NCBI GenBank assembly: GCA_039105265.1
Contig: JAPFFF010000001.1
Coordinates: 9,672,001 to 9,736,000 of the forward strand
Source: Tritrichomonas musculus
Taxonomy: Eukaryota; Parabasalia; Tritrichomonadida; Tritrichomonadidae
Length of the DNA stretch: 64,000 nucleotides
Direction of reading: 5' to 3'
Part shown: positions 9,450 to 20,100 of the stretch, piece after piece
How positions within the stretch are numbered: position 1 is the first letter of the stretch
Layout: every line of letters begins with the position of its first letter
Translations under genes and position numbers: made by a program
Notes under the pieces: model-generated
Database searches by the model: none
What the model was told of the DNA's origin: nothing
What the model saw: only the letters and a program-made list of their open reading frames with translations

Positions 9450-9974
9450 ATGATTAAGAAGAGGGGTACAACCAATGGAGTTCAAGCAAATGTATCTTTA
9501 GAACCATCAGCAGCTGCATCATCTACATCAAACATCAACAACAACATTATTATTAATAAGAGAGATGATGGCAAGGAAGACATTGTTATTACAAGAGACA
9601 TTGGAGTGCAAACAGAACCTGTTGAAGTTGAACCAGATGTACGTAATGTTATACTTGAAGCATATGCACAAATACTACTTAATCAAGACAAAGCACTACT
9701 AGCTAACATTATATCAAAGAAATGCATCATAGTACCTATTGAATCTCTTAGCAACATCATCAAAGCAATACTACATGTTAGTGAGGTTGAAGTACAACTT
9801 AATGAAGATGTTGGATGTTGTGCAGCTAAGAGCAATCCAATAAGAAAAATAGATGCTATTAAGATTATTAAAGATAATGGAGAGGTAGTCATTGACTTGA
9901 AACAAGTATATAATAAAGAATATAATGAGCTTGTTAATAATTATCATGTATGCTTAAAATATTGCATAGTATAA
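9450..9974 (+). CDS. Conserved Polinton protein of unknown function, DVGC family
   Basis: A 174-residue protein. A low-complexity N-terminus (Ala/Ser/Asn) leads to DIGVQTEPVE, another LC8-ligand-like motif, and then a helical domain. The end reads NEDVGCCAAKSNPIRKID, then a YN-type stretch and a hydrophobic tail. P2 carries a clear relative at 38372-38923 (ESDVGCGCSPSNSKFIKIDK at the same place, again with a YGYNEIY stretch and hydrophobic tail). Conservation in two divergent Polintons argues for a core, unnamed function. Confidence 0.6.
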   Translation: MIKKRGTTNGVQANVSLEPSAAASSTSNINNNIIINKRDDGKEDIVITRDIGVQTEPVEVEPDVRNVILEAYAQILLNQDKALLANIISKKCIIVPIESLSNIIKAILHVSEVEVQLNEDVGCCAAKSNPIRKIDAIKIIKDNGEVVIDLKQVYNKEYNELVNNYHVCLKYCIV

Positions 9975-10026
9975 AAAAAGACATATATAAAAAAAACTTA
10001 AAATTAGAAGTAATTATTTTTTACTC

Positions 10027-10398
10027 TTACTCCTTGTCTTTTGGAGATGAAGCTTCTTGTTCATCTTCATCATCTTCTTCTTGTGTCTCTTGCGAGTCAG
10101 GCACTATAGGCACGTGAAAGCCAATAGATTTTGGTGTTGGAGATTGAGGAATCTTTTTATGAAAAACCTCGCAGGTAGTGAGATTCATTTGAGTAAGTGC
10201 TTCAGCAATCTTGTTCATGTTTGCTTGTATCAAAGGGTCATAGATGGTGCAGACATTAGATGATGTCGAGTTTATTATTTTTTGGTTGAACAGAAATATC
10301 ACCTCTTTAATAGCATTGGCTATTTCAACATGAGCATTTTTGATAGCTAGCTTTTGCTGTTTTTGGAATTCTTTGAAGTCATTTCCAGAACGCGACAT
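10027..10398 (-). CDS. Uncharacterised small P1 protein
   Basis: A 123-residue ORF. A helical N-terminus (FKEFQKQQKLAIKNAHVEI) is followed by a Pro-rich link and an acidic tail (EEDDEDEQE). No family recognised. It converges with the DVGC gene and diverges from the basic protein gene at 10475; the 76-bp spacer between the two starts is T- and A-rich. Confidence 0.5.
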   Translation of the reverse strand: MSRSGNDFKEFQKQQKLAIKNAHVEIANAIKEVIFLFNQKIINSTSSNVCTIYDPLIQANMNKIAEALTQMNLTTCEVFHKKIPQSPTPKSIGFHVPIVPDSQETQEEDDEDEQEASSPKDKE

Positions 10399-10474
10399 TT
10401 TAAAAAATGAAGTGATTTTGTTTGCGAATATTCAATTTTCAAAAATAATTCAATTTTTTTTCTCGAATGAAATC

Positions 10475-10753
10475 ATGAGCCAAAATTTAGATTTGGGTGA
10501 GTTCAAGGAAACAGCTATCATCAAGAAGTTGAAGAAGTCCAAGAGTAACAACAACCTCAAAAATATTGATACTGCAAAAACTGAAACAACAGAAAAACGT
10601 GGTAGAAAGCAAAAGTATGCAACTGTTGAAGAACGAAATGAAGCACGTAAACAACAGCAAAAGGCATATCGTGAAAGAAAGAAAAGAGAAATACAAAGTA
10701 TGAAGGAAAAAATAATGTCGTATGAAAGCAAAAAGGTAGCTTATGAAGAATGA
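10475..10753 (+). CDS. Small basic AT-hook/bZIP-like protein
   Basis: A 92-residue protein starting at MSQNLDLGEF. The centre has KRGRKQKYAT, which is AT-hook-like, followed by EERNEARKQQQKAYRERKKR, which has the spacing of a bZIP basic region, and a short helical tail. It could bind the AT-rich genome as a regulator or condensing protein; that is inference. Its last codons (VAYEE) lie at the head of the 19-bp minisatellite. Confidence 0.55.
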   Translation: MSQNLDLGEFKETAIIKKLKKSKSNNNLKNIDTAKTETTEKRGRKQKYATVEERNEARKQQQKAYRERKKREIQSMKEKIMSYESKKVAYEE

Positions 10754-11007
10754 GGTAGCTTATGAGGAAAAAGGTAGCTTATGAGGAAAAAGGTAGCTTA
10801 TGAGGAAAAAGGTAGCTTATGAGGAAAAAGGTAGCTTATGAGGCTTATGAGGAAAAAGGTAGCTTATGAGGAAAAAGGTAGCTTATGAGGAAAAAGGTAG
10901 CTTATGAGGAAAAAGGTAGCTTATGAGGAAAAAGGTAGCTTATGAGGAAAAAGGTAGCTTATGAGGAAAAAGGTAGCTTATGAGGAAAAAGGTAGCTTAT
11001 GAGGAAA
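10733..11007 (+). repeat. 19-bp minisatellite in P1
   Basis: About fifteen head-to-tail copies of GGTAGCTTATGAGGAAAAA, with one short irregular unit near 10830-10850. The first unit overlaps the 3-prime end of the small basic gene. The copies are almost identical, so the array is young or kept homogeneous. Confidence 0.97.
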
Positions 11008-11043
11008 AACATGTAGTTAAAAAAAAAACTTTTTTTTTTTTAG

Positions 11044-11469
11044 TTATTCATTTTTCTTGTAGTACATTGTGATGAACTTCTTGTTTCTTTTCACTTTCTT
11101 ATGTGTAAAGTGTCTCTTTGTTCCATCGAGATGCCCGAAACCAAGTCGAGTAATAGATAGTTCATGACCAAAGAACATGTTGTACAAGTTAACAATGTCT
11201 CTTGCAGGATAACAATCTTTTTCGAGGCTGTCAAACCATTCATCATACCTCTTTTTTTGTTTTGCTCGAAGTCGATGTGCATCATTTTCAAGAGCATGAG
11301 CATAATTTTCACACATCGTTCTTAAATTTGATGTATCATCTTCAACTTTTAGTTGAGATATTTTTTTCGACATGTTTATATTAATTTTGTAGTCGAATGA
11401 ATCATGATCTTTAGGAGGTGTTTGTTTTTGTAAAATATCTTCTATTTTATCTTCTTCTTCATTCATCAT
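11044..11469 (-). CDS. Uncharacterised P1 protein
   Basis: A 141-residue charged protein. An acidic N-terminus, a helical middle (ENYAHALENDAHRLRAKQ) and a basic C-terminus (DGTKRHFTHKKVKRNKK) can be seen. The last 60 residues might be a small winged-helix or helix-turn-helix unit; this is only an impression. It is convergent with the minisatellite side and followed upstream by a 190-bp AT-rich spacer before the next gene. Confidence 0.5.
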   Translation of the reverse strand: MMNEEEDKIEDILQKQTPPKDHDSFDYKININMSKKISQLKVEDDTSNLRTMCENYAHALENDAHRLRAKQKKRYDEWFDSLEKDCYPARDIVNLYNMFFGHELSITRLGFGHLDGTKRHFTHKKVKRNKKFITMYYKKNE

Positions 11470-11659
11470 TAATAAAATAATAGTGATATTAATAAATATA
11501 TTTTTTTAAAATTTCAATATATTTTATTTTTTTTAATTCAATTTTTGAATTTTTATAGTTAATGTAACTTTTTCAAAGAAAAATATCCACCTTCGAGTTT
11601 TTCTACGAAATTTAAAATTTAGTGATATCAACTAGAAAATAGATCATTTTTATACTTGT

Positions 11660-13078
11660 ATGTCATACAACTACAGCTCAGACAGCGATGTTAGTCTATT
11701 TGACTCGATCGAGCAATCGGGTCAACAAGCTCCACCATCAGATCCGCCATCAGCTCCACCCACAGAAGTTTGGCTCAAGAACATGACCCCAGAACAACTC
11801 GAATCCATGCGACTGTTCATCATGAAGCAGCAAGAAGAAGCAGCAGCTAGATTGAAGAAGAAGCAGCAAGAAGAAGAAGCAGCTAGATTGAAGAAGAAGC
11901 AAGAAGAAGAAGAAGCAGCTAGATTGAAGAAGAAGCAAGAAGAAGAAGAAGCAGCTCGATTGAAGAAGCAACAAGAAGAAGAAGCAGCTAGATTGAAGAA
12001 GCAGCAAGAAGAAGAAGCATTAGCAAGATTGAAGCAAGAAGACGATGCAAGAAGGAAGAATCCATATGTTCCATATGTTCCAATTTCCAATAAAGTCTTT
12101 CCACCACCTCGCTCATATAATATAATACAAGTTCCTCCACCTCCTCCACCTCCTTCTAATCAACAAATACCACCACCTCCAAGAGTTCTCGCTAGACCAT
12201 CTGCATTTGTCGAGAATCAAAAACTCGGTTCCAATCCAAAAGAAGAAACAAAGATAGAAGGAGAAGAAGAAGTTGATCATGAACAAGAACCATCACCAGC
12301 TCGCAAAGAACCATATAAGCCACCGAAAAGTGTTCATGATATGAAATCCAATAGTGATTATAAGGAGGATAATGTTCGTCCATTCGACTTTCGAGAAGAA
12401 ATGGAACAATTAATAGAAGAAAATGAAAACTTGAAAGAACGATTAACGAAGTTGGAGGAGAAAATGACTGGTGTAGAATATAACATTCAAGACATAAATC
12501 ACAATGCAGAAGAACTCAGGAAAGACATTGATGATAACGACGAATACGCACTCGAGCTGATGAAATTGGAACTTGCTCCAAAAAAGGTGGCGAAGTACAT
12601 TAACAAAATTCACGATCTAAAGAAGGACGTGGCGGATCTGAAAAATGCTCAACAAGCTGGTCCTCCAACAGATGATGCATTTGCTGAAAAGTTGGCAAGA
12701 TCGAGATTGATGATGGTAGAAGTTGATTATCTTCGAAACATGATGGACGCTATTGAATCATATGACAAGAAAAAAGCACCAGAGATGATAAACGTGTTCA
12801 AGTCCTATGGATGGAAGTTGTCCAATTGCATTTATCATCTTCGACCATACTTATCACCAGAAGAGAAAGAGAAGTTGGACAAAGCATGCAGCTTCGAGAG
12901 AAAAGGAAAGAAGCAATCACCGAAGCAAGTGCTGAATGCCATTAAGCAATTTGGTGAATCAATGGAGAAGAACGAAATTGAACGGAACTCTGACTCGAAG
13001 TCGAAAGGACATGAGTTCCAATATCATTTTCCATATCTCGAAGATAATGTCGTTGATGATGATGATTACCCCCAATAA
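11660..13078 (+). CDS. Coiled-coil repeat protein of P1
   Basis: A 472-residue protein. Residues about 55-130 are a perfect-looking Lys/Glu/Gln/Arg repeat with a 13-residue unit (ARLKKKQEEEEA), a long charged helix. A proline-rich segment (about 155-180) separates it from a second coiled coil (about 245-340, ENLKERLTKLEEKM) and a helical C-terminus. The gene is preceded by ~190 bp of AT-rich DNA and is followed by PolB. A structural, tethering or scaffold role is plausible. No enzyme motif is visible. The repeat count is likely to vary between copies. Confidence 0.6.
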   Translation: MSYNYSSDSDVSLFDSIEQSGQQAPPSDPPSAPPTEVWLKNMTPEQLESMRLFIMKQQEEAAARLKKKQQEEEAARLKKKQEEEEAARLKKKQEEEEAARLKKQQEEEAARLKKQQEEEALARLKQEDDARRKNPYVPYVPISNKVFPPPRSYNIIQVPPPPPPPSNQQIPPPPRVLARPSAFVENQKLGSNPKEETKIEGEEEVDHEQEPSPARKEPYKPPKSVHDMKSNSDYKEDNVRPFDFREEMEQLIEENENLKERLTKLEEKMTGVEYNIQDINHNAEELRKDIDDNDEYALELMKLELAPKKVAKYINKIHDLKKDVADLKNAQQAGPPTDDAFAEKLARSRLMMVEVDYLRNMMDAIESYDKKKAPEMINVFKSYGWKLSNCIYHLRPYLSPEEKEKLDKACSFERKGKKQSPKQVLNAIKQFGESMEKNEIERNSDSKSKGHEFQYHFPYLEDNVVDDDDYPQ

Positions 13079-13151
13079 GATAGGTCATAACTAAAAAATA
13101 ATTTTTTTTACTTTTTCTTTGTTTTTATTTTTATCGTTTCACTTTTATTTT

Positions 13152-16100
13152 ATGTTAAACATGAACAAGGACATTGAAGATAATTTTTTAGATGCTATTG
13201 GAGATGTCTATGCTGATACAAAATCACAGTTTCGTCGTGAATATAATCGACGTGCTAAACAATACCAAAAGAAAGACAAATTTAAAGAAGAAATGAGGAA
13301 GCTCATGATTCCTGCAGGACAAGGTATTGGTTTTGCTACAGACATCAATCAAGATGAAGATAAGAGGTACGCATTTACGGAAGCACTACGACAGATACAT
13401 AAAAAGAAAAATGTTGGAAGACCTATTGTTAAAGCAATTGCACTTGATGGAACTCACAAGTACTTCACACTCAGTGATAAGCACAACATCGAAAGTACAT
13501 TAGGTCATATAACAGGAGAACTTGATTTAAGTGAAGACCAATCAGACACTAATCCATATATCTCAAACATGTTCATTCCAGTTCGATATGAGGTACAATT
13601 TATTGACATGAACAAAACAAATGATGGTGTTCATTTTAGAACCAAGATGCAAGATATGGATACTCATGAAATCTATGATGATGAAGTCGAAATTGATGAA
13701 GACTATCGAAATACACCAGAAGGTAGTTTTTTCCCATACATCAATCTATCACCTATAGACTTATCTACATACCAAATCTTTCATGAGGTAAGGAAAGAGA
13801 ACTACAGAGATAATTGTTTTGTATATGCTTGTATACAATCAGGTGTGTTCACTGATGATGAAATAGATGACTTACGATTTTTTGTTCAAACAAGAGCCAT
13901 ACCCAATAACAAGATAGAAGAAGTAGCTAAAAAGTTCAAGTGCAATTTTAGTATCATTAGAATTGTTGAACAACCTGATAAATACAAGTATGAAACAAGA
14001 ATCAACACCAGAAAGAAAAAATGGTCTGTTGATTTTAAAAGAGAAGTTAACCTGATATTGTTCAAAGACCATTATATGCTCAACAGGAAAATACCTTGTA
14101 CATTATTCTACCTTCAACACTATGAAGAACTTGATAGAACATTTGCATATATGCCTTTTGACAAAAGATGTATGATAGCAAGATTGGAGAAAAATGGAAA
14201 GACTGTCAAAGACTATAAACATGAAGGAATCAAACCAATAACCTTTTTCCAAAAGATGTTTGAGTTACATCTATTTGAAGAAATCAAAGCATGCGAAATG
14301 GATATTATCAACACAACTGAATATGAACATGTTAATGACTATGTAAGTCTCGAATATAATGCAGAACAGAGTACAAGACTCATTGAGAATAATAAAAAGA
14401 AACAAAATACATGGTCAAGGATTTATTATAGCGACTTCGAAACAAACTCTACAGTCAGTCCACATATACCATATCTCAATTGTACTATCTTTCGAGATGG
14501 AGCCAACATACATAAAATATCTATTCAAGGTGAAGATTGTGGACAGAAGCTCTTGAATTATTTATGGAGTGGCTCATTAACATATTTTCACAACCTCAAG
14601 TATGATGCATGTTTTTTCATTAACACACCTGGATGGGATACACAGATAACAGAACGAAGTGGAACTGTGTTGCAAATCATCATGACATTATTCGAAGAAG
14701 GTACAAGGAAAGTCAAAAAGAGATTAACATTCAGGAACTCATACAGTATAATACCACAAGCATTAAGTAAATTTGCTACAATGTTCAACCTCAATGTTCA
14801 CAAGGAAGTCATGGCATATAAGCTATATACACAAGAGAACATTCAAAGAAGAATTGTTGATGCTACTGAGTTCCAACAGCAATACATCGATGAAAATGCA
14901 GATAAGTTATCGAAAGCACAACTTGATGCAAACTGCAAGCAGATTATCGAAAATGCAAAAATCGCAAATTGCTATAATGATGGCAAAATCGACATCATTA
15001 AATATGCCATCTTCTATTGTTTCAAGGACTGTATTGTTTTGATGAAGGGAATGGAAAAATTTAATGAAGACCTGAAAGCAGTCTTTAAAGAGACAAAGAC
15101 AGATATGTATGGTGTTCATGATTTTATATCTATAAGTGCTATTGGATACTGCTTTGCCAAGAAATATGGTTGCTTTGATGGATGTTATGAACTATCAGGT
15201 AAGTGTCAAGACTTCATACAACGATGTGTCTCTGGTGGAAGAACAATGACAGCAGGTAATGAAAAGCAATACATCGAAGGAAAGATACAAGACTTTGATG
15301 CAGTTAGCTTATATCCATCTGCAATGTATGTTATGGATGGTATACCATTAGGAAGACCTAAAGTAATACCACAAGGTACAACACATGAACAACTTATGCA
15401 ATATGATACATTCTTTATCGAAGTCAACATCAAGAAACTCGAATGTAAATCAAAAGAGCCATATAAATTTGGACAAGTATTTACAAGGAATGAAGCAGGT
15501 AGTAAAATATTCGGCAATTTCCTTGTTGACCATTATTATATCGATAAAGTAGGTCTCATGGACTTGTTCGAATTTTATGATGTTGAATATGAGTTAATAC
15601 GTGGCTATTACTTTGATGAAGGATTTAACAAGAAAATCAATGAGTTCATTGAGAAGCTCTTTAATCTCAGGGCAAGTTATAAAAAGCAAAAGAACCCTCT
15701 TGAACAAACAATAAAGCTCCTCCTCAACTCCATATATGGCAAGTCAATATTGAAAGCAACAAAGACTGAAACCAAGACAGTACCAAAAAGCCAACTATAC
15801 AAGTACCTCTGGAGGAACTACAACTTTATCAAGGAGGTTGTTGAAGATGCTAATATTGATAAGTGCTATGTCAAGAAGTTGAAACCAATTAATGACCATT
15901 TCAACCTACCTCAATTTGGTGCAAGCGTTCTCTCTTGGAGTAAGCACTTAATGAACAGGGTTATGGCTACAGCTGAGCAAGCAGGTATACCTATCTTTTA
16001 TCAAGATACTGATAGTATGCATGTACTTGAAAAAGATGTACCAAGGATAGCTGACTTATTCCAGTTCAAGTATCATCAACCTCTTATTGGAAAAAATATG

Positions 16101-16436
16101 TGTCAGTTTCATAATGACTTTGATGAGTTCGAAGGTAGTCAAGGGGAAATACACTCAAGAAAACTCATTGCACTTGGTAAAAAGAGCTACCTCGATATCT
16201 TGGTTGATGAACAAGGAAATGAAGGATATCATATTAGACTCAAAGGAATTCCAAAACAAGTTATTCTCAACAAGTGCAAAAGGATGGATATCTCAGTTGA
16301 AGAGCTTTTTGAAAGAATGCATGAAGGAGAAAGTATGACATTTGATTTGTTGGATGGTTCGAATGCATTCAGGAAGTCAAAGACATTTCAACAAACCAAC
16401 TTACCTAAATTTGCACGTACTCTTAGGTTTACTTAG
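13152..16436 (+). CDS. POLB: Protein-primed family B DNA polymerase with OTU-like N-terminal domain
   Basis: About 1094 residues from the ATG at 13152 (a second ATG lies 9 bp on). Exonuclease motifs are DFET (about 428) and FHNLKYD (about 479). Polymerase motifs are DFDAVSLYPS (about 713), LLLNSIYG (about 857) and YQDTDS (about 950), the pattern of protein-primed PolBs of Polintons. Upstream of the exonuclease, RDNCFVYACIQSG (Cys about 222) and LFKDHYML (His about 305) look like an OTU-type papain-fold module. It replicates the linear element, presumably primed by a terminal protein. Its end overlaps the end of the next, convergent gene by 8 bp. Confidence 0.95.
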   Translation: MLNMNKDIEDNFLDAIGDVYADTKSQFRREYNRRAKQYQKKDKFKEEMRKLMIPAGQGIGFATDINQDEDKRYAFTEALRQIHKKKNVGRPIVKAIALDGTHKYFTLSDKHNIESTLGHITGELDLSEDQSDTNPYISNMFIPVRYEVQFIDMNKTNDGVHFRTKMQDMDTHEIYDDEVEIDEDYRNTPEGSFFPYINLSPIDLSTYQIFHEVRKENYRDNCFVYACIQSGVFTDDEIDDLRFFVQTRAIPNNKIEEVAKKFKCNFSIIRIVEQPDKYKYETRINTRKKKWSVDFKREVNLILFKDHYMLNRKIPCTLFYLQHYEELDRTFAYMPFDKRCMIARLEKNGKTVKDYKHEGIKPITFFQKMFELHLFEEIKACEMDIINTTEYEHVNDYVSLEYNAEQSTRLIENNKKKQNTWSRIYYSDFETNSTVSPHIPYLNCTIFRDGANIHKISIQGEDCGQKLLNYLWSGSLTYFHNLKYDACFFINTPGWDTQITERSGTVLQIIMTLFEEGTRKVKKRLTFRNSYSIIPQALSKFATMFNLNVHKEVMAYKLYTQENIQRRIVDATEFQQQYIDENADKLSKAQLDANCKQIIENAKIANCYNDGKIDIIKYAIFYCFKDCIVLMKGMEKFNEDLKAVFKETKTDMYGVHDFISISAIGYCFAKKYGCFDGCYELSGKCQDFIQRCVSGGRTMTAGNEKQYIEGKIQDFDAVSLYPSAMYVMDGIPLGRPKVIPQGTTHEQLMQYDTFFIEVNIKKLECKSKEPYKFGQVFTRNEAGSKIFGNFLVDHYYIDKVGLMDLFEFYDVEYELIRGYYFDEGFNKKINEFIEKLFNLRASYKKQKNPLEQTIKLLLNSIYGKSILKATKTETKTVPKSQLYKYLWRNYNFIKEVVEDANIDKCYVKKLKPINDHFNLPQFGASVLSWSKHLMNRVMATAEQAGIPIFYQDTDSMHVLEKDVPRIADLFQFKYHQPLIGKNMCQFHNDFDEFEGSQGEIHSRKLIALGKKSYLDILVDEQGNEGYHIRLKGIPKQVILNKCKRMDISVEELFERMHEGESMTFDLLDGSNAFRKSKTFQQTNLPKFARTLRFT

Positions 16437-17169
16437 TTATAACATCATTGATATCAGTCGAGTTAGATGGTTTAATTTTGATAGTTATGAACAAAGGACT
16501 TTTTAACAATATCGGCTGGTATTGAAAATCTACTAAACTTAATTCTAAAAACTTTAATGAATCTGTAAATGTTTTTATTTTTAAAGGCTTACCCTCAGTC
16601 TCGAAATCATAGATAAGTGGTTTCTTATCTACAGTGAAGGTATTTATTGTACCTATAACTGAAGGTGTATATTGCTGTTCACCTATATTCGAGTATATGG
16701 CATTACCTTGTAGTGATACTAGATACAACTTAGTATGATTTAATATTGGTATATCTTTTATTATATAGGTTGTATTAGCAGGTAACTCTAAAGGCAATGG
16801 AGTATTATAAAGACCAGTTACTAATGCAGCTCGATGAGTTAAAGACGTAATGGTAGTCTTCATTGTGGTTTTTATTTGGAATGTTCTTGTTTCTTGTTTA
16901 TACTCCCATTGAAACCAAGACATTAAATTTAATACCGATTGTAATTCTTTGATTGTATAAGAAAATTTAGGAGTTCGAAAATAGGCTTTAATAGGTACTG
17001 AATCACTTGACATCTCAATATAATCTTCATCATTGGTTAACAGAATATTACTCAAGGTGCTTAATGAAGATACATAATACTTGACATATTTACACTTCCA
17101 AGGTATATCTAAATTAACTGATACCTTATTATATTCATCTGCATTTGTGCTTTGTACTGATACTAGCAT
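16429..17169 (-). CDS. Uncharacterised beta-rich P1 protein
   Basis: A 246-residue protein made of alternating hydrophobic and polar strands, with no membrane segment. Its end (LELSLVDFQYQPILL then FITIKIKPSN) resembles the end of the small P2 protein at 35101-35433 (FKVWFTDTNGNII then FTLFLKLEY), so both may be beta-sandwich virion or attachment proteins. It is divergent from the giant surface gene with only 16 bp between the two start codons. Confidence 0.5.
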   Translation of the reverse strand: MLVSVQSTNADEYNKVSVNLDIPWKCKYVKYYVSSLSTLSNILLTNDEDYIEMSSDSVPIKAYFRTPKFSYTIKELQSVLNLMSWFQWEYKQETRTFQIKTTMKTTITSLTHRAALVTGLYNTPLPLELPANTTYIIKDIPILNHTKLYLVSLQGNAIYSNIGEQQYTPSVIGTINTFTVDKKPLIYDFETEGKPLKIKTFTDSLKFLELSLVDFQYQPILLKSPLFITIKIKPSNSTDINDVITK

Positions 17170-17185
17170 TTTATTATATCCTAAA
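17170..17185. promoter_or_regulatory. 16-bp divergent spacer between two large P1 genes
   Basis: The start codons of the genes at 16429-17169 and 17186-22462 face away from each other with only TTTATTATATCCTAAA between. The + strand reads CCTAAAATG, the shared P1 start motif. Any promoter elements must lie inside the opposite coding regions. Confidence 0.6.
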
Positions 17186-20100
17186 ATGTCAATTAAAGTT
17201 TATTCTTTGTTATCAGGAGAAACAGAGAAGCTAAAAGACAAAGACATAGAGATAAGTGTTAATGATGAAAACAACATCGATATCATAAGAGGTGGAGACC
17301 CTAAAGATTATCCAAAATTCAGTTGCTTATATAATAAGGAAGAGATAGACATAAAATTGGTTAGTGACTATCTGGATAAAAATGGGCTCGAGTCTTTTGG
17401 TGCTCTTAACATTATGGGAGGTAAAGGTATATATACATGGAATACTGATGGTACACTAACGACAAAAATACAATATTGTGCTAGTCTCAATAAACTATAT
17501 GAAAGATTAAGAGACAGTGCTAAAAATTTAGAAGTCTTTTTAACCAAAATGAGGGAAGATGTAGATTCTGGTATTGCACCCGGAGCTACCTTAAAATATT
17601 TCACTGGAGAGATAAGTGATAAAGATATAATAGAAGAAGAATATGATGTTAGTACATATAAGAAGTTAATAGAAGCATTAACAGCGAATCAAAAAGGTAT
17701 GTTAGATGTTATGAATTTAATGATTCAAAATATAGATGAAGTTAATAATGCAATTGTTCCAAGTATCGATTGGAATACATTAAAGGACTTAAAAATAATT
17801 GTCGAACATGTAGATGAAACTACCAAAGCAATTACCTATGGAACAGATACAATAAAACCTAAAAACATGGAAACTATAATAAAAGAGTTAAGTACAAGTA
17901 ATGATAATATATCAAAGTGGATAAAAAATAATACTGTTGATTTTACTGAGATTGAGCCCATTAAATATGTAGATTTAAAAGTTAATGAAACTACTAATGA
18001 AACTATCTTTGATGTCAATGAGACAAAGATAAATAACATGAAAGACTTTGCTGAGAAAACAAATACAACAGCTGCTAATATTACTAAATGGATAGATGCA
18101 TTAAATGATCAAACCATAAGTTATGAGACTCTCTTGAACTTAACAGGTGGTAATACTTCCATGTGCCTAATTAATAAAACAACTGGTGAACCAGAAATAC
18201 ATGAGGTTAAAATAGAAATTGATGAAACACCACCACCTACTCCAACACCTGAGCCAACTCCAGACCCTACACCTACACCTACGCCTACTCCAACTGAACC
18301 ACCAAAAGAGTTAGTTAACAAAGAAGATATGGTTTATGTAATTCCTCCTATTGATGAATTAAAGAAACTCGAAGAATATACGATTCCAAAAATAATAGAA
18401 CCAGAAGTACTCAAATTAACAGTATCCAAGTTTTGGTTATATAGTAAAGAGACAATAGGATGGATAAAAGACTTATTGTATAATATCATTTCAACTACCC
18501 TATCTCTTGCTAAACAGCCTATTAAATTAACTTATAAAACAATTGCTTTTGCGACAAAAGAATTTATGAAGATTATATATAACTTATTTTATTTTATCTG
18601 GTATGGTATTGATAGTATTGTGGATATTGCATATGAAGCTGTTAAAGATAATGAAAAAGTGGGGGTAATCTTTTATATTGGAGGAGAAGATGCAGATGCT
18701 GACTTTAAGGATGTAGATTTGCATCAGGTCATTGATGAGATAAAAGAATTGACACCAAGACTTAATAACAAAATTGATGAATTAAAGAATGAAGGAATTC
18801 GAATGATTAAAATAGCATATAGCTCATTTACATTATTTTGGAGCAACTTATGGCACTTCATAGTTGATTTTATCATGAACTACCCAAATTTAGTTAATAA
18901 TATTATACAGATAGGCGGAAATTGGATAGATGCTCAATTTTGGCAATATATAGGAGGTTATTCTGATTTAATTCTGTATGTTTATGTAATACTTGTATAT
19001 GCAATCGCTGGGGGTTTAGGCGTTGGGGCATTTTGTTTATGTGTAATTCTAATAGCTGCCCTTTTCGAACCAATAGGAAGAGGTGCCCAATGGATTTTAA
19101 ATAAGATTACACGACATCCTCCTGCTCCTCATGCTCGTACACTTGAAGTTGATGATAATGACGTTGTTAATACTGATGATGAAAATAGCTTTGATATTGT
19201 TGACCCTGATGGAAATAAAATTGTAATTGAGATTGATGATGATATATTAGAAGTATTTCGAAATCAATATAACTCATTGGTCTCCAAATATCAAGCAATC
19301 TATGATGTTGTTCCCTCTACTCCATCAACTGACTCCAAGTATTTTACCTTGAAGGAATCAGACCAGTTATATTTATATAGACCATCTCAGGTATATGAAG
19401 AATCCAATTATTATTGTATGAGATGGGATATTGACCCTGATTATGAGATACCATTAAATTTAGTATTTCGGTTCAAGGATTATCTATTTGGAAATAATTG
19501 GGAATTAACATGGGATGGTCATTCATGGATGGGAGATAATTGTGTTAATAATATTTTACCTAAATTGTTCAAGTCGAAAAATAAAACAGGTACAATCGAG
19601 TTTATTGTGAAACATACTGATATAATGTCTAAATTGCTTAAAGAAACTGTTTACCCAGATATGCCTGATGACCACTCATCACTTAATTTTGCAGAAATAC
19701 TTTACCCATATCTCACGAATTGGAGGGTTATTAAGACAGATGGAACAGAGGCTAAGAAAAATATAACAGCACATACTAATGATTATAGCTTTGAGAAATT
19801 TAATGAAAATGGTGCCACTTTGGATAGAGCTTATATTATGGTGGGTAAACCAGATGAAGTTATTGCAACAAATGGTCTATATGTCCTTGTTGATTTAGAT
19901 ATTAATGGAGAAATAACAACTTTACAATGGGATTGCAATCTTGCAAGTGGAGCAGTATTAACTGGTTTAATGAATGTGTATGGAGATAATCCATGTATTG
20001 AACTATTTAAATATTATCGAACAAAAAGACATTCGGTTAAAATTATTGAAGGATTCAACCATAAAAATATTCGAATATACATCAACAAAGAATTTTTTAA

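Noticed and set aside
11722-12090. Ser/Cys/Phe-rich ORFs on the minus strand of the coiled-coil gene
   Set aside because: They mirror the GAAGAAGAAGC coding repeat of the + strand gene and have no independent support.
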